A stretch of DNA of 64,000 nt from Vreelandella glaciei (GCF_013415125.1 NZ_JACCDE010000017.1:44851-108850), one strand, 5' to 3'. Positions 31,925 through 41,826 are shown, numbered from the stretch's first letter. Notes: generated by a model from the sequence alone, not told the origin. Program-made: numbers and translations.

Positions 31925-33301
31925 ATGGCACTGAATGATGAAAGTCTACAGGCATTAAAAGCCGAACTGCTCGACGAGTTGGCCAAGGAAGTGCCCAGTA
32001 AATCGGTACTCTCTTTGCGTTTGGCCGAAACCCGCTCCGCGGATATCGGTGAAGTGCTTGAGGAGATGATTGAAGACGACGAAGAGCTGCCCGCAGCGCT
32101 CGCATTGCTGGATATTCTGTCTGCCGAGCGTGCTGCGAACGTACTGGGTTATTTGCCCGGTGAGAGCCAGCTTGAGGTGGTCGGGGAACTGGATGACAGC
32201 CAGGTACTCAAGCTGCTGGAGGAGATGGGTTCGGACGAACGCGCCGACCTGTTTAATCTACTCAGTGAAGACCGCCGTGAAGCACTGCTGCGTCGTATGG
32301 CCCACCGCGAGCGGGAAGATCTCAAACGGCTTGCCAGCTACGAAGAGGGTACCGCCGGTGCCATCATGACCTCTGACTATGTCTCCATAGCCAGTGGCAT
32401 GACGGTGTCGCAGGCCATGATGAGGGTACGTCAGACCGCTCCCGACGCGGAAACGGTCTATCAGCTGTATATTCTGGATAGCGACGGGCAATTGATTGGT
32501 ACCATGTCGCTGCGCCAACTGATGGTGGCACGCCCCGGCGCCATTGTTGATGACATCATGATCAAAGATGTCATCAGTACACGGGTTGATAATGCTCAGG
32601 AAGATGTTGCCCGTATTGTGGCGAAGTACGACCTGTTAGCGCTGCCGGTGATTGATGCGGATGATCGTATGGTCGGTATTGTGACCCACGATGACGCCAT
32701 GGACGTAGCCGAATCCGAGGCCACCGAAGATTTCCACAAAGGTATGTCCATCGGCCAACTGGAAGATGGCGTAAGCCGCGTGAAGCTCTGGAGTCTCTAC
32801 CGTAAGCGGGTGTTTTGGCTGGTACTGCTGGTCTTTGCCAACCTTTTCTCAGGTGCCGGGATTGCCTATTTTGAAGAGACCATTGCCGCCCAGGTAGCGC
32901 TGGTGTTCTTTTTACCGCTGTTGATCGGTAGTGGCGGTAATGCTGGGGCCCAGGCCGCCACGCTAATGGTGCGCGGTATGGCGACTGGCGACGTAGGTGT
33001 CAAAGATTGGGGAAAATTACTCGGCCGAGAGCTTCTCGTTGCAGGGGCGTTAGGTATCACCATGGCCATTGCGGTGACACCAATAGGTATCATGCGTGGC
33101 GGTGAAGCTCTAGCGATGGTCGTTGCGCTAAGTATGGTCACCATTGTTCTGTTCGGAAGTCTGCTGGGGATGTGCCTGCCGTTCGTACTCGAGCGCTTTA
33201 AGGTCGACCCAGCGACGGCCTCGGCTCCGCTGGTGACCACGCTTATTGACGCCTCTGGGGTAGTGATTTACTTCAGTATCGCCACGCTGCTGCTTTCGTG
33301 A
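31925..33301 (+). CDS. mgtE: Magnesium transporter MgtE
   Basis: Mg2+ channel gated by cytosolic Mg2+. The ATG at 31925 follows GAGGGGTGA and gives 458 residues. Order: helical N-domain (RLAETRSADIGEVLEEM, SDERADLFNLL), two CBS domains around 135-255 (GAIMTSDYVSIASGMTVSQAM, VDDIMIKDVISTRVDN), a linker helix, then five membrane segments from about 290 with the pore motif GSGGNAGAQAATLMVRG near 340 and ASGVVIYFSIATLLL. Located between atpC and a convergent CDF gene; only about 105 bases lie before it and no Mg riboswitch is visible. Confidence 0.95.
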   Translation: MALNDESLQALKAELLDELAKEVPSKSVLSLRLAETRSADIGEVLEEMIEDDEELPAALALLDILSAERAANVLGYLPGESQLEVVGELDDSQVLKLLEEMGSDERADLFNLLSEDRREALLRRMAHREREDLKRLASYEEGTAGAIMTSDYVSIASGMTVSQAMMRVRQTAPDAETVYQLYILDSDGQLIGTMSLRQLMVARPGAIVDDIMIKDVISTRVDNAQEDVARIVAKYDLLALPVIDADDRMVGIVTHDDAMDVAESEATEDFHKGMSIGQLEDGVSRVKLWSLYRKRVFWLVLLVFANLFSGAGIAYFEETIAAQVALVFFLPLLIGSGGNAGAQAATLMVRGMATGDVGVKDWGKLLGRELLVAGALGITMAIAVTPIGIMRGGEALAMVVALSMVTIVLFGSLLGMCLPFVLERFKVDPATASAPLVTTLIDASGVVIYFSIATLLLS

Positions 33302-33320
33302 CGAGTAAGTCATTGAGGGC

Positions 33321-34514
33321 TTAGCGCATTGAGCTACTGGCGGCGCGGGTGATAAACAGCACCTCAACGTGACCCAGCCACTCAATATCGCTAGCCAGCG
33401 CTTTTAGCTGGCTGGCGAGACACTGGGGTGGCTGCTGCACCGCGTCATCAATGATCAGCGATACCGAGACCTTATCGTCCAAATAGTGCAGCTGAAGCTC
33501 GTTGAGCGTGCGCCATACCGGATGCTTATACCAGCGCGCATCCAGCGCGGCCTCTACTTCAGGGCGCAGCGGAAGGCCGGGAAGGCGGCTAGGATCACCC
33601 GCCCCGGCGTCGTCTTCGGGGTCAACGTGGAAGATCACATCGGTGAGCGCGGGGAATTCATGGCGTAGACGGCGGCTTACTTCGTTACCTATTTCGTGGG
33701 CTTCCGAAACGGTAATCTTAGGCCCGACCACCACGTGTAGATCGACCATTACCCAGCCCGCGGACTGTCGGGTGCGCAGGTCGTGGACGCTATCCACCCC
33801 CGGTACGCTGCAAGCCACATCGTGCATCTGATCCTGAACATCCACCGGCAGCGCGGTATCGACCAACTCGCGAGCCGACTCCCACAGCAAGTCCAAACCT
33901 ACTTTGCCGACTAATAAACCCACAATGATAGCAGCGACGGCATCCAGCCAACCCAAGCCAAATTGAGCGCCTACCAGCGCTACCAGCACCACAGCGGTGG
34001 ATAATGCATCGCTGCGTGAGTGCCAGGCGTTGGCTTCGAGCAATTTTGACTTTACCCGCTTGGCGACCCGCATGGTGTAGCGAAAAATCCACTCTTTGCT
34101 AAACAGCGCAATCACCGTCATTACGATTGCCAGTGCGCCAGGGGCATTTACGGCAGCGCCGCTAAACAGTCGATCCAGGCTCGACCAGGCAATACCGCCA
34201 GCCACGAAGATCAGCACACTTCCCAGCAATAGGGTAGTCAGGGTTTCGATTCGGCCATGGCCGTAGTGGTGGTCTTTATCGGGCTCCTGGCGGCCGTAAT
34301 GAATGGCTGCCAGGACAAAACCATCGGTGACTAAATCCGATAGGGAGTGAATGCCGTCGGCGATCAACGCCGCTGAGCCGACCATAAAACCAATGGTCAC
34401 TTTAACGATACTCAACAGGGCATCCAGCCACGCACCTATGTAGGTGACACGCTTGGCTTCTTGGCTAAGTCGCGCTTGGTCGTGAACCACTGGCGTTTCG
34501 ATGGTCTGAGTCAT
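33321..34514 (-). CDS. Cation diffusion facilitator family metal exporter
   Basis: Divalent-metal/proton antiporter of the FieF type. The ATG at 34514 has AAGG at 5 bases; the longer frame upstream has no ribosome-binding site. 397 residues: six membrane segments with metal-site motifs ADGIHSLSDLVTDG and HHYGHGRIETLTTL, a C-terminal cytosolic domain with IFHVDPEDDAG, and then an unusual extra tail of about 100 residues (from RLPGLPLRPEVEAAL) with LQLHYLDDKVSVSLIID, resembling a duplicated CDF C-terminal fold. The metal cannot be told from sequence. Confidence 0.9.
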   Translation of the reverse strand: MTQTIETPVVHDQARLSQEAKRVTYIGAWLDALLSIVKVTIGFMVGSAALIADGIHSLSDLVTDGFVLAAIHYGRQEPDKDHHYGHGRIETLTTLLLGSVLIFVAGGIAWSSLDRLFSGAAVNAPGALAIVMTVIALFSKEWIFRYTMRVAKRVKSKLLEANAWHSRSDALSTAVVLVALVGAQFGLGWLDAVAAIIVGLLVGKVGLDLLWESARELVDTALPVDVQDQMHDVACSVPGVDSVHDLRTRQSAGWVMVDLHVVVGPKITVSEAHEIGNEVSRRLRHEFPALTDVIFHVDPEDDAGAGDPSRLPGLPLRPEVEAALDARWYKHPVWRTLNELQLHYLDDKVSVSLIIDDAVQQPPQCLASQLKALASDIEWLGHVEVLFITRAASSSMR

Positions 34515-34731
34515 GGGTACCTTGCAAGGAAGCACGCATACAATAGATGTCCATTGTAGCGCACTCCTTATATCCTCTATAGCGTCCACTGCTTTCAAGC
34601 CGTGAAACGGCACCTTTGCGTGTCAGTGGAGGCTAATGTCAGCAAAGGCAATGGCGGACAAAGAATAGGTGGATGTGTATCCTTAAACGCCATTGCAAAC
34701 CATTAAATTGTTTCTATACATAGGGTTTTTT

Positions 34732-35532
34732 ATGGATTGGCTCCAGGTGGTGGTGTTAGCGGTTGTTCAGGGAATTTCTGAATTTTTACCCGTTTCAAGC
34801 TCTGCCCACCTGATTTTGGTGCCTGTGCTGACAGAATGGGAAGATCAAGGCTTAGCCTTTGATGTAGCGCTGCATTTGGGCAGCCTTTCCGCGGTAATAC
34901 TCTATTTTCGCCACGAAATTTGGCAGATGATTACCAGCAGCCTAGCTGCTATGCGCGGCAAAGGCGTCAACGAAGATGCACGTCTCGCCTTTTGGGTGAC
35001 ATTAGCCACCATTCCCGTGGGTATTATTGGGTTACTGCTGCACGATGTTATTTCTCACTATATGCGCTCTACGCTGATTATCGGCATCAGTTTAATTAGT
35101 TTCGGGCTATTGTTGGGGTATGCCGATTGGCGAAAAGGGGGAACGCGCAGCGAATATCAACTGTGTTTGAAGGATGTGCTAATTATTGGCGGTGCCCAGG
35201 CGCTGGCGCTAATTCCGGGCACTTCGCGCTCGGGCATTACTATTACGGCGGCGTTGATGGTGGGAATGAGCCGGGAAGGTGCCTCGCGGTTCTCTTTTTT
35301 GCTGTCGATTCCGGTGATTGTGTTGGCCGGTGGTTTGGAAGCCATAGGCCTTTTTAACGCATCGCAGTCGATTGATTGGGTCGCGATGCTAGTGGGTACG
35401 TTACTATCTGGGGTCAGCGCGTACCTGTGTATTCACTATTTCCTAGTCATCATCAAAAAACTGGGAATGCAGCCGTTTGTTATTTACCGCGTATTGTTTG
35501 GTGCTTGGCTGCTGTGGTTCTTTTATTTTTAA
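34732..35532 (+). CDS. uppP: Undecaprenyl-diphosphatase UppP (BacA)
   Basis: Recycles undecaprenyl pyrophosphate for peptidoglycan and LPS synthesis. ATG at 34732 gives MDWLQVVVLAVVQGISEFLPVSSSAHLIL, with the (E/Q)-rich catalytic motif and PGTSRSGITITAALMVGM near 170. 266 residues, about eight membrane helices. The 217-base gap before it holds no gene; a TTGCAA-N16-TATACA there is too close to the ATG to be convincing. Confidence 0.95.
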   Translation: MDWLQVVVLAVVQGISEFLPVSSSAHLILVPVLTEWEDQGLAFDVALHLGSLSAVILYFRHEIWQMITSSLAAMRGKGVNEDARLAFWVTLATIPVGIIGLLLHDVISHYMRSTLIIGISLISFGLLLGYADWRKGGTRSEYQLCLKDVLIIGGAQALALIPGTSRSGITITAALMVGMSREGASRFSFLLSIPVIVLAGGLEAIGLFNASQSIDWVAMLVGTLLSGVSAYLCIHYFLVIIKKLGMQPFVIYRVLFGAWLLWFFYF

Positions 35533-35600
35533 CAGCTTGTTTTCAAAACTTGATTTTAAAAGCTTAATTTTTAAAGTTTTATTTCCAGGGCAAGGCAGCT

Positions 35601-36770
35601 ATGAACAGGTCTGATAAGAAAAAGTCTGGCAAAACTAAGTGGGTAGAAAGGTCGGGTAGGTGGGGAAGGGAATTAGGAGGGTTAGGCGTATTGCTGGGCG
35701 CTCTGCTGATATTGCCCGGCTGTTCCGAGAGTGATCGTCCGCTGGAGCCCCCCGTCCGTTTTGACGGCAATATTTTTGGCACCTTTTATCAAGTCACCAT
35801 TATGGATCCGCTCACTCAAGGCGAGTCTCTTGAACTGGAAGAGGGTTTCAAAGCAGAGCTGGAGAGCGTTGATCAGGCGATGTCCACCTACCGTGACGAT
35901 TCCGAACTGATCGCCTTCAACGAAGCGCCTTTAGATGAGTGGCAGCCGCTCTCCAATGAGCTCATTGAAGTATTGGCGATTAGCCAATCCGTCGCTGAAG
36001 CCAGCCACGGCGCTTTTGATATTACTGTAGGCGACCTGGTCAATTTATGGAGCTTTGGCCCCGGAGCACGGCCTGAAACCGTGCCTTCCGACGATGCCCT
36101 GTCCGAGGAGCTTGCCCAGATAGGCATTGATGCGCTAGAAATCGACACCCAAAACATGCAGGCGCGGCGTACCCGCGATGTGTTTGTCGACCTTTCCGGC
36201 GTTGCCAAAGGCCATGCGACCGATCGGGTAGCTGCTTATCTGGATCAGCAGGGCATGGAACACTACTTGGTCAATTTAGGCGGGGAACTGATTGCCCGCG
36301 ACCTGCGTGATGAGCAAGAACAAACGCCCTGGCAGATTGGCATTGAAGTGCCTGAAGATGGCCAGCAGCGTGCACAGCATATTATTCCGCTAGAAAGCAT
36401 GTCAGTCGCTACCTCAGGTGACTATCGCAACTATTTTGAAGTAGAGGGTGAGCGCTTCTCCCATACCATTGACCCGCGCACAGGCCGACCCGTCACTCAC
36501 CAATTAGCGTCGGTGTCAGTCTTCCATCCCTCTAACGCTTGGGCGGATGCTTGGGCGACGGCACTATTAGTCGTCGGCGAGCAAGACGCTATGCAAATGG
36601 CCATCGAGAATAACCTCAAAGTACTTCTGCTCGTTCGCGAGGGGGAGCAGTGGCGCAGCATTGCTACGCCTGAATTTGTTAACTATTTCGGTGAATCTCT
36701 GGTTGATGAGCTGGGTATTGAACAACTCCCTACTCCGGCGCCCACCAACCAACCCGTAACAGGTGAATAA
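35601..36770 (+). CDS. apbE: FAD:protein FMN transferase (ApbE family lipoprotein)
   Basis: Attaches FMN covalently to a Thr/Ser of target proteins such as NqrB/NqrC. The 389-residue product has a basic N-region, a hydrophobic core and lipobox LILPGC, then the ApbE domain: FGTFYQVTI, ESVDQAMSTYRDDSEL, GAFDITVGDLVNLWSFG, DLSGVAKGHATDRVAAYL and HTIDPRTGRPV near 300 with WADAWATALLV. Sits one base before glmU. Its usual client (Nqr or Rnf) is not in this window. Confidence 0.93.
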   Translation: MNRSDKKKSGKTKWVERSGRWGRELGGLGVLLGALLILPGCSESDRPLEPPVRFDGNIFGTFYQVTIMDPLTQGESLELEEGFKAELESVDQAMSTYRDDSELIAFNEAPLDEWQPLSNELIEVLAISQSVAEASHGAFDITVGDLVNLWSFGPGARPETVPSDDALSEELAQIGIDALEIDTQNMQARRTRDVFVDLSGVAKGHATDRVAAYLDQQGMEHYLVNLGGELIARDLRDEQEQTPWQIGIEVPEDGQQRAQHIIPLESMSVATSGDYRNYFEVEGERFSHTIDPRTGRPVTHQLASVSVFHPSNAWADAWATALLVVGEQDAMQMAIENNLKVLLLVREGEQWRSIATPEFVNYFGESLVDELGIEQLPTPAPTNQPVTGE

Positions 36771-36771
36771 C

Positions 36772-38142
36772 ATGCATGAACTGGATATCGTCATTCTCGC
36801 CGCGGGTAAAGGTACGCGTATGCGTTCGCAAACCCCTAAAGTACTGCATACCTTGGCAGGTAAGCCAATGGTGCAACATGTACTGGAGACAGCATCAGGG
36901 CTGCAGCCTGATCGTACCCATGTCGTCATCGGCCATGGTGCGGAACAGCTGCGCGAGGCGCTGGCCGACACCAAGGTGCAGTTTGCGGTGCAGGCCGAAC
37001 AGAAAGGCACCGGTCACGCGGTGGCTCAAGCGCTTGAGCAGCTCGGTAACGGCAAGGTGCTTATCCTCTATGGCGATGTCCCCCTGTTACAGCGTGATTC
37101 ACTGAGGGAGCTGTTGGCCCAAGTGGATGAACAGCACATCGGGCTATTGACGGTGACGCTGGATGACCCAATGGGCTATGGCCGGATTGTACGCAACGAC
37201 GCGGGCCATGCAGTGGCGATTGTTGAACAAAAAGATGCCAGCAGCTCACAGCTTGCGATCAGTGAATGCAATACCGGCATTATGGCCATGACCAGCGCCC
37301 AGCTAAAACGCTGGTTACCGCAGCTTTCCGCAGAAAATGCCCAGGGTGAGTACTACCTGACCGATGTAATCGCCATGGCCGCCGATGAAGGCATCAAGGT
37401 ATGCACGGCCCAGCCAGCCACTGCGGTTGAAGTGGAAGGGGTTAATAATCGCGCGCAAATGGCCCGCTTGGAGCGCGTTTATCAACGCCAGTTGGCCGAT
37501 AAGTTAATGGCGCAGGGCGTGGCGCTTGCCGACCCCGCACGCTTGGATGTGCGCGGGCGTTTAACCTGCGGTCATGATGTCTTTATTGATGTGGGCTGTG
37601 TTTTTGAAGGTGACGTTGAACTGGGTGAAGGCGTGCGTATTGGTCCTTACTGCGTGATTAAAAATAGCACTATTGGAGCCGAAAGCGTGGTAGACACCCA
37701 TAGTGTGATAGAGGGCTCCGTCGCAGCGGGCTTGAACCAGATCGGCCCCTTTGCGCGGTTACGCCCGGGGACGCGGTTGGCGGTAAAAGCCAAGGTGGGC
37801 AATTTTGTTGAAACCAAAAATGCCGATGTCGGTGAGGGTAGTAAGATAAATCATCTAAGTTATGTAGGTGACGCACGCTTAGGCCGGGATGTGAACGTTG
37901 GTGCGGGCACGATTACCTGCAACTACGACGGCGCTAACAAACACCACACAGAAATAGGTGATAATGCTTTTATTGGCTCGAACACAGCCTTGGTCGCGCC
38001 TGTCTCGGTAGGCAAAGGCGCTACCGTAGGGGCAGGGTCGACAATTGCTAAAGACGTTACCGATTACGCCTTAGCCGTCACGCGTGGCCGCCAGCTAGAA
38101 AAAAACGACTGGCTGCGCCCCAGCAAGCGCACAGAGCCATAG
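36772..38142 (+). CDS. glmU: Bifunctional UDP-N-acetylglucosamine pyrophosphorylase / glucosamine-1-phosphate N-acetyltransferase
   Basis: Last two steps to UDP-GlcNAc. ATG at 36772 gives MHELDIVILAAGKGTRMRS, and 456 residues, the E. coli length; a GTG three codons upstream lies in apbE. N-terminal pyrophosphorylase (AAGKGTRM, GTGHAVAQA, YGDVPLL), then left-handed beta-helix acetyltransferase with RLRPGTRLA, NFVETKNADVGEGSKINHLSYVGDA and TITCNYDGANKHHTEIGD. Upstream AGGTG. Functionally paired with glmS. Confidence 0.97.
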   Translation: MHELDIVILAAGKGTRMRSQTPKVLHTLAGKPMVQHVLETASGLQPDRTHVVIGHGAEQLREALADTKVQFAVQAEQKGTGHAVAQALEQLGNGKVLILYGDVPLLQRDSLRELLAQVDEQHIGLLTVTLDDPMGYGRIVRNDAGHAVAIVEQKDASSSQLAISECNTGIMAMTSAQLKRWLPQLSAENAQGEYYLTDVIAMAADEGIKVCTAQPATAVEVEGVNNRAQMARLERVYQRQLADKLMAQGVALADPARLDVRGRLTCGHDVFIDVGCVFEGDVELGEGVRIGPYCVIKNSTIGAESVVDTHSVIEGSVAAGLNQIGPFARLRPGTRLAVKAKVGNFVETKNADVGEGSKINHLSYVGDARLGRDVNVGAGTITCNYDGANKHHTEIGDNAFIGSNTALVAPVSVGKGATVGAGSTIAKDVTDYALAVTRGRQLEKNDWLRPSKRTEP

Positions 38143-38269
38143 TTCTTAAAATGGTGCTAAGGATCATTAAAAAGCCGTATTCATAATCAGTGGCTGTCGT
38201 TTTACCGTTCTGTGGATTGGTTGAGTAGTATTTGTGAAGTGCTCTGGTTAATGACCTAGGAGAGTGATT

Positions 38270-40111
38270 ATGTGTGGCATTGTTGCCGCCGTTGCCCAGC
38301 GCAACGTCCAAGAAATTCTATTAGAAGGTCTAAAACGCCTGGAGTATCGTGGCTATGACTCGGCCGGTATGACGGTGTTTAGCGATGGCGTGCTGACCCG
38401 CCGCCGGGCGCTCGGAAAAGTAGCGGCGCTCGCCGCGCAATTGGAAGCTTCCGCGCTACCGGGTTTTTCAGGCATTGCACACACCCGTTGGGCAACCCAC
38501 GGCAAACCCTCTGAAGCCAATGCCCACCCGCATCATAGCGGCTCTCACATTGATGAAAACCAAGTGGCGGTGGTGCATAACGGGATTATTGAAAACTACG
38601 AGCATATAAAAGATAACTTGCAGCGCAGCGGCTACGCGTTTAACTCCGAAACCGATACCGAAGTGATTGCCCACTTACTCTCCGAAAAGCTGAACGATGG
38701 CCTCACCCTGTTTGACGCGACGCAACAGATCGTTAACGGCTTAGGTGGCGCTTATGCCTTGGGCGTGATGAGCGCTAAAGAACCAGGTGTGGTGGTCGGT
38801 GCCCGCCAGGGCAGCCCGCTGGTAGTTGGCGTGGGGATTAATGAAGCCTTTTTAGCCTCTGACCCGCTGGCACTACTGCCAGTGACGGATCGCTTTATTT
38901 ATCTTGAAGAGGGCGACCTGGTTGAGCTACGCGAGCAGGGTGTTATTCGCATTGTGGATCGTCATGGTAACCACGTTGAGCGTCCTATTCAGACCTTTGA
39001 GCACGGTGACGGTGCTGCCAGCAAAGGCGAATACCGTCATTACATGCTCAAGGAAATATTTGAACAGCCGAAGGTGATCGAGGCAGCATTAGAAGGGCGG
39101 TTGAGTGCTCAAAGCGTGTTAGTGGAGAGCTTTGGCCCCGATGCTCTGGCGCTTTTCCAGCGTACCCGCCAAGTGCATATTATCGCCTGCGGCACAAGCT
39201 ACCACGCCGGGCTGGTGGCGCGTTACTGGCTAGAGCGTTACGCCGGTGTACCGGTTCAGGTTGAAGTGGCCTCTGAGTACCGTTATCGCCACCCCGTCGT
39301 GCCCGAAGGTACGTTGTTTGTCAGCCTCTCCCAGTCGGGTGAAACTGCAGATACGCTGGCGGCGCTGCGTTTTGCAAAAACGCTGAACTATGTCGGGTCG
39401 TTGGCGATTTGCAACGTGCCCGGTAGCTCATTGGTGCGTGAGTCGGATATTACGCTGATGACACGCGCAGGTCCTGAAATTGGTGTGGCCTCCACCAAAG
39501 CCTTTACGACTCAGCTTGTGGCGTTAATGCTACTCACGCTTTCCGTGAGCAAAGCAAAAGGGCAGGCCGAATACCCAGATATCATCGCCGCACTGCGCAC
39601 ACTGCCCGAGGTGTGCCAACGGGTGCTGGCGCTGGACAGTCAGATCGAAGCGCTTTCCCAAGCATTTGCTGAAAAACATCATGCGCTATTTCTGGGGCGC
39701 GGTGCCCATTACCCAATTGCGCTGGAAGGGGCACTTAAGCTCAAAGAGATCTCCTATATTCATGCCGAAGCGTACCCCGCCGGGGAGTTAAAACACGGCC
39801 CGCTGGCGCTGGTGGACAGCGAAATGCCGGTGATTTCGGTCGCCCCCAATGACGACCTGCTGGAAAAGCTTAAATCCAACCTTCAGGAAGTCCGCGCCCG
39901 TGGTGGCCAGTTGTTCGTGTTTGCCGACGAAAGTGTGGGTATGGATCCCCAGGAAGATATCCGTGTACTCACACTTCCCCACGTGCATGAAGCGCTGGCG
40001 CCGCTGCTGTACACCCTGCCGCTACAGCTATTGAGTTACCACGTGGCCGTGCTCAAAGGTACGGATGTTGACCAGCCTCGCAATCTGGCTAAAAGTGTGA
40101 CGGTGGAATGA
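38270..40111 (+). CDS. glmS: Glutamine-fructose-6-phosphate aminotransferase (isomerizing)
   Basis: Makes glucosamine-6-phosphate, the first committed step to UDP-GlcNAc. ATG at 38270 gives MCGIVAAVAQRN, exposing the catalytic Cys1; the frame's earlier ATG would block it. Glutaminase domain to about 240 (GYDSAGM, HTRWATHGKPSEANAHPH), then two SIS domains (ACGTSYHAGLVARYWLE, SLSQSGETADTLAALRF) and C-terminal NLAKSVTVE. 613 residues. The 127-base gap after glmU shows no ribozyme and no obvious sRNA site. Confidence 0.97.
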   Translation: MCGIVAAVAQRNVQEILLEGLKRLEYRGYDSAGMTVFSDGVLTRRRALGKVAALAAQLEASALPGFSGIAHTRWATHGKPSEANAHPHHSGSHIDENQVAVVHNGIIENYEHIKDNLQRSGYAFNSETDTEVIAHLLSEKLNDGLTLFDATQQIVNGLGGAYALGVMSAKEPGVVVGARQGSPLVVGVGINEAFLASDPLALLPVTDRFIYLEEGDLVELREQGVIRIVDRHGNHVERPIQTFEHGDGAASKGEYRHYMLKEIFEQPKVIEAALEGRLSAQSVLVESFGPDALALFQRTRQVHIIACGTSYHAGLVARYWLERYAGVPVQVEVASEYRYRHPVVPEGTLFVSLSQSGETADTLAALRFAKTLNYVGSLAICNVPGSSLVRESDITLMTRAGPEIGVASTKAFTTQLVALMLLTLSVSKAKGQAEYPDIIAALRTLPEVCQRVLALDSQIEALSQAFAEKHHALFLGRGAHYPIALEGALKLKEISYIHAEAYPAGELKHGPLALVDSEMPVISVAPNDDLLEKLKSNLQEVRARGGQLFVFADESVGMDPQEDIRVLTLPHVHEALAPLLYTLPLQLLSYHVAVLKGTDVDQPRNLAKSVTVE

Positions 40112-40200
40112 TTTAGGTGTCAGACTTTAGATTTAGTTAAGCCAATAAAAACGCTTTACAAGATGCGACAATTAGCCGCATCTTATGCACAGCCGTTGCG

Positions 40201-40229
40201 TTGCAGCATGTGGTTAGGGTGCTTATTAT
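40201..40229 (+). promoter_or_regulatory. Candidate sigma-70 promoter of nhaD
   Basis: TTGCAG (40201-40206), 17-base spacer, TATTAT (40224-40229), 40 bases before the chosen nhaD ATG. Just upstream, AAGATGCG/CGCATCTT (40160-40184) forms an 8-bp hairpin that may end glmS transcription. Confidence 0.55.
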
Positions 40230-40268
40230 CGTGGCGGTCTTTCTCCCCCCTGATTGGATAACATCGCC

Positions 40269-41735
40269 ATGAAACCACCAAACGTCCTCGCAACTCGGCA
40301 TTACGCTAGCCGGGTCGCTTGGTTGTTGCTCGCCTGTACGCTTTTTGTCTTTCCTTCGCTCTCTTATGCCGCCGCTGGGCCCCTCGATCTTACTCTTTCG
40401 CTAACCGGTATCTCTTCTGTCGTGATCTTCGTGCTCGCCTATGCATTGGTGATGACTGAAGAGTTACTGCACATGCGTAAGTCTAAGCCTGTCTTGGTCG
40501 CTGCAGGCCTTATTTGGGCGCTCGTAGCCTGGGTTTATGTGCAAGCGGGCATGCCGGAAGAGGCGCAAACCGCCTTCCGTGAAACGCTGCTTGAATACGC
40601 CGAGCTGCTGCTATTTTTGCTGGTCGCGATGACCTATATCAACGCCATGGAAGAGCGCCGAGTATTCGATGCACTGCGCTCTTGGCTGGTGCGCAAAGGC
40701 TTTAGTTATCGCAGCCTATTCTGGATTACCGGCGTCATGGCGTTTGGTATTTCAGCGATCGCCAACAATATGACCACCGCCATGTTGATGTGTGCCGTGG
40801 TACTCAAAGTGGCTGAAGGTGATAAGAAATTTATCGGCCTTTGCTGCGTTAACGTGGTGGTGGCGTCTAACGCAGGCGGTGCCTTTAGCCCGTTTGGCGA
40901 TATCACTACGTTGATGGTGTGGCAGGCGGGCCAAGTACCGTTTGAAGGCTTCTTCGCATTGTTGGTGCCGGCCGTGGTCAATTTCATGGTGCCTGCAGTG
41001 ATCATGAATTTCTTTATTGTTAATCGTCAGCCTGCCTCGCTTAAAGAGAACGTTTGGCTCAAGCGCGGCGCACGGCGGATTATCGTGCTGTTTTTGATTA
41101 CTGTGGCCATCTCCGTGCTGTGCCACTCGATCCTCTACTTACCACCTGCTATGGGCATGATGTTTGGTTTAGGCCTACTGCAGTTCTTTGGTTACTACTT
41201 GCGTCGCAGTCTGCCGCGTTCCTTGGAACGCAAGCGCGAGCGCTACTCTCGCCGCGGCGATTGGAAGAAGCTTGAACAGTTGGGTAGCGTGGTGCCGTTT
41301 GATATTTTCAGCCGTATTGCGCGCTCCGAGTGGGACACGCTGCTGTTCTTCTACGGGGTCGTGATGTGTGTCGGTGGCCTTGGCTTTATGGGCTACCTAA
41401 GCCTGCTTTCCGAAACGCTTTACGGTAGCTGGAACCCAGTGTGGGCTAACGTGGTGCTGGGGCTTATCTCGGCGGTTGTGGATAACATCCCGGTGATGTT
41501 CGCGGTACTTTCCATGGCCCCGGACATGACCGAGGGTAACTGGCTGTTGATTACGCTAACCGCAGGCGTGGGGGGCAGTTTGCTTTCGATGGGATCTGCT
41601 GCGGGCGTCGCCTTGATGGGGCAGGCGCGGGGGATCTATACCTTTGCCGTTCACCTTCGCTGGATGCCAGCCATTTTATTAGGCTATGCTGCTAGCATCG
41701 TTACCCACTTGTGGATTAACGCCTCAATGTTCTAG
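40269..41735 (+). CDS. nhaD: Sodium/proton antiporter NhaD
   Basis: Expels Na+ or Li+ for H+, a salt and alkaline tolerance function of halophilic gammaproteobacteria. 488 residues, about a dozen membrane segments; an N-terminal hydrophobic signal-like segment ends at SYAAAG. Family features: LLLFLLVAMTYINAMEERRVF, ANNMTTAMLMCAVVLKV, NVVVASNAGGAFSPFGDITTLMVWQAG and AVVDNIPVMFAVLSM, with the polar residues expected of ion transport. TTG at 40254 is an alternative start. Confidence 0.93.
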   Translation: MKPPNVLATRHYASRVAWLLLACTLFVFPSLSYAAAGPLDLTLSLTGISSVVIFVLAYALVMTEELLHMRKSKPVLVAAGLIWALVAWVYVQAGMPEEAQTAFRETLLEYAELLLFLLVAMTYINAMEERRVFDALRSWLVRKGFSYRSLFWITGVMAFGISAIANNMTTAMLMCAVVLKVAEGDKKFIGLCCVNVVVASNAGGAFSPFGDITTLMVWQAGQVPFEGFFALLVPAVVNFMVPAVIMNFFIVNRQPASLKENVWLKRGARRIIVLFLITVAISVLCHSILYLPPAMGMMFGLGLLQFFGYYLRRSLPRSLERKRERYSRRGDWKKLEQLGSVVPFDIFSRIARSEWDTLLFFYGVVMCVGGLGFMGYLSLLSETLYGSWNPVWANVVLGLISAVVDNIPVMFAVLSMAPDMTEGNWLLITLTAGVGGSLLSMGSAAGVALMGQARGIYTFAVHLRWMPAILLGYAASIVTHLWINASMF

Positions 41736-41758
41736 ATAGAAAGCGCTCCTCAAATGCG

Positions 41759-41795
41759 AACGCCCTTCACCGAGAAATCGGTGAAGGGCGTTTCT
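41759..41795. terminator. Bidirectional terminator after nhaD
   Basis: A perfect 15-bp stem (41759-41773 with 41778-41792) around a GAAA loop, then TTTCTATTT. It ends nhaD on the plus strand and could also stop the convergent CBS gene. Confidence 0.85.
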
Positions 41796-41826
41796 ATTTA
41801 ACCTAAAGGCTAGCCATGCTGAAGCG

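Noticed and set aside
34693..34720. TTGCAA-N16-TATACA upstream of uppP as a promoter
   Set aside because: The -10 lies only 12 bases before the ATG, so a transcript would lack the ribosome-binding site; not listed as a feature.
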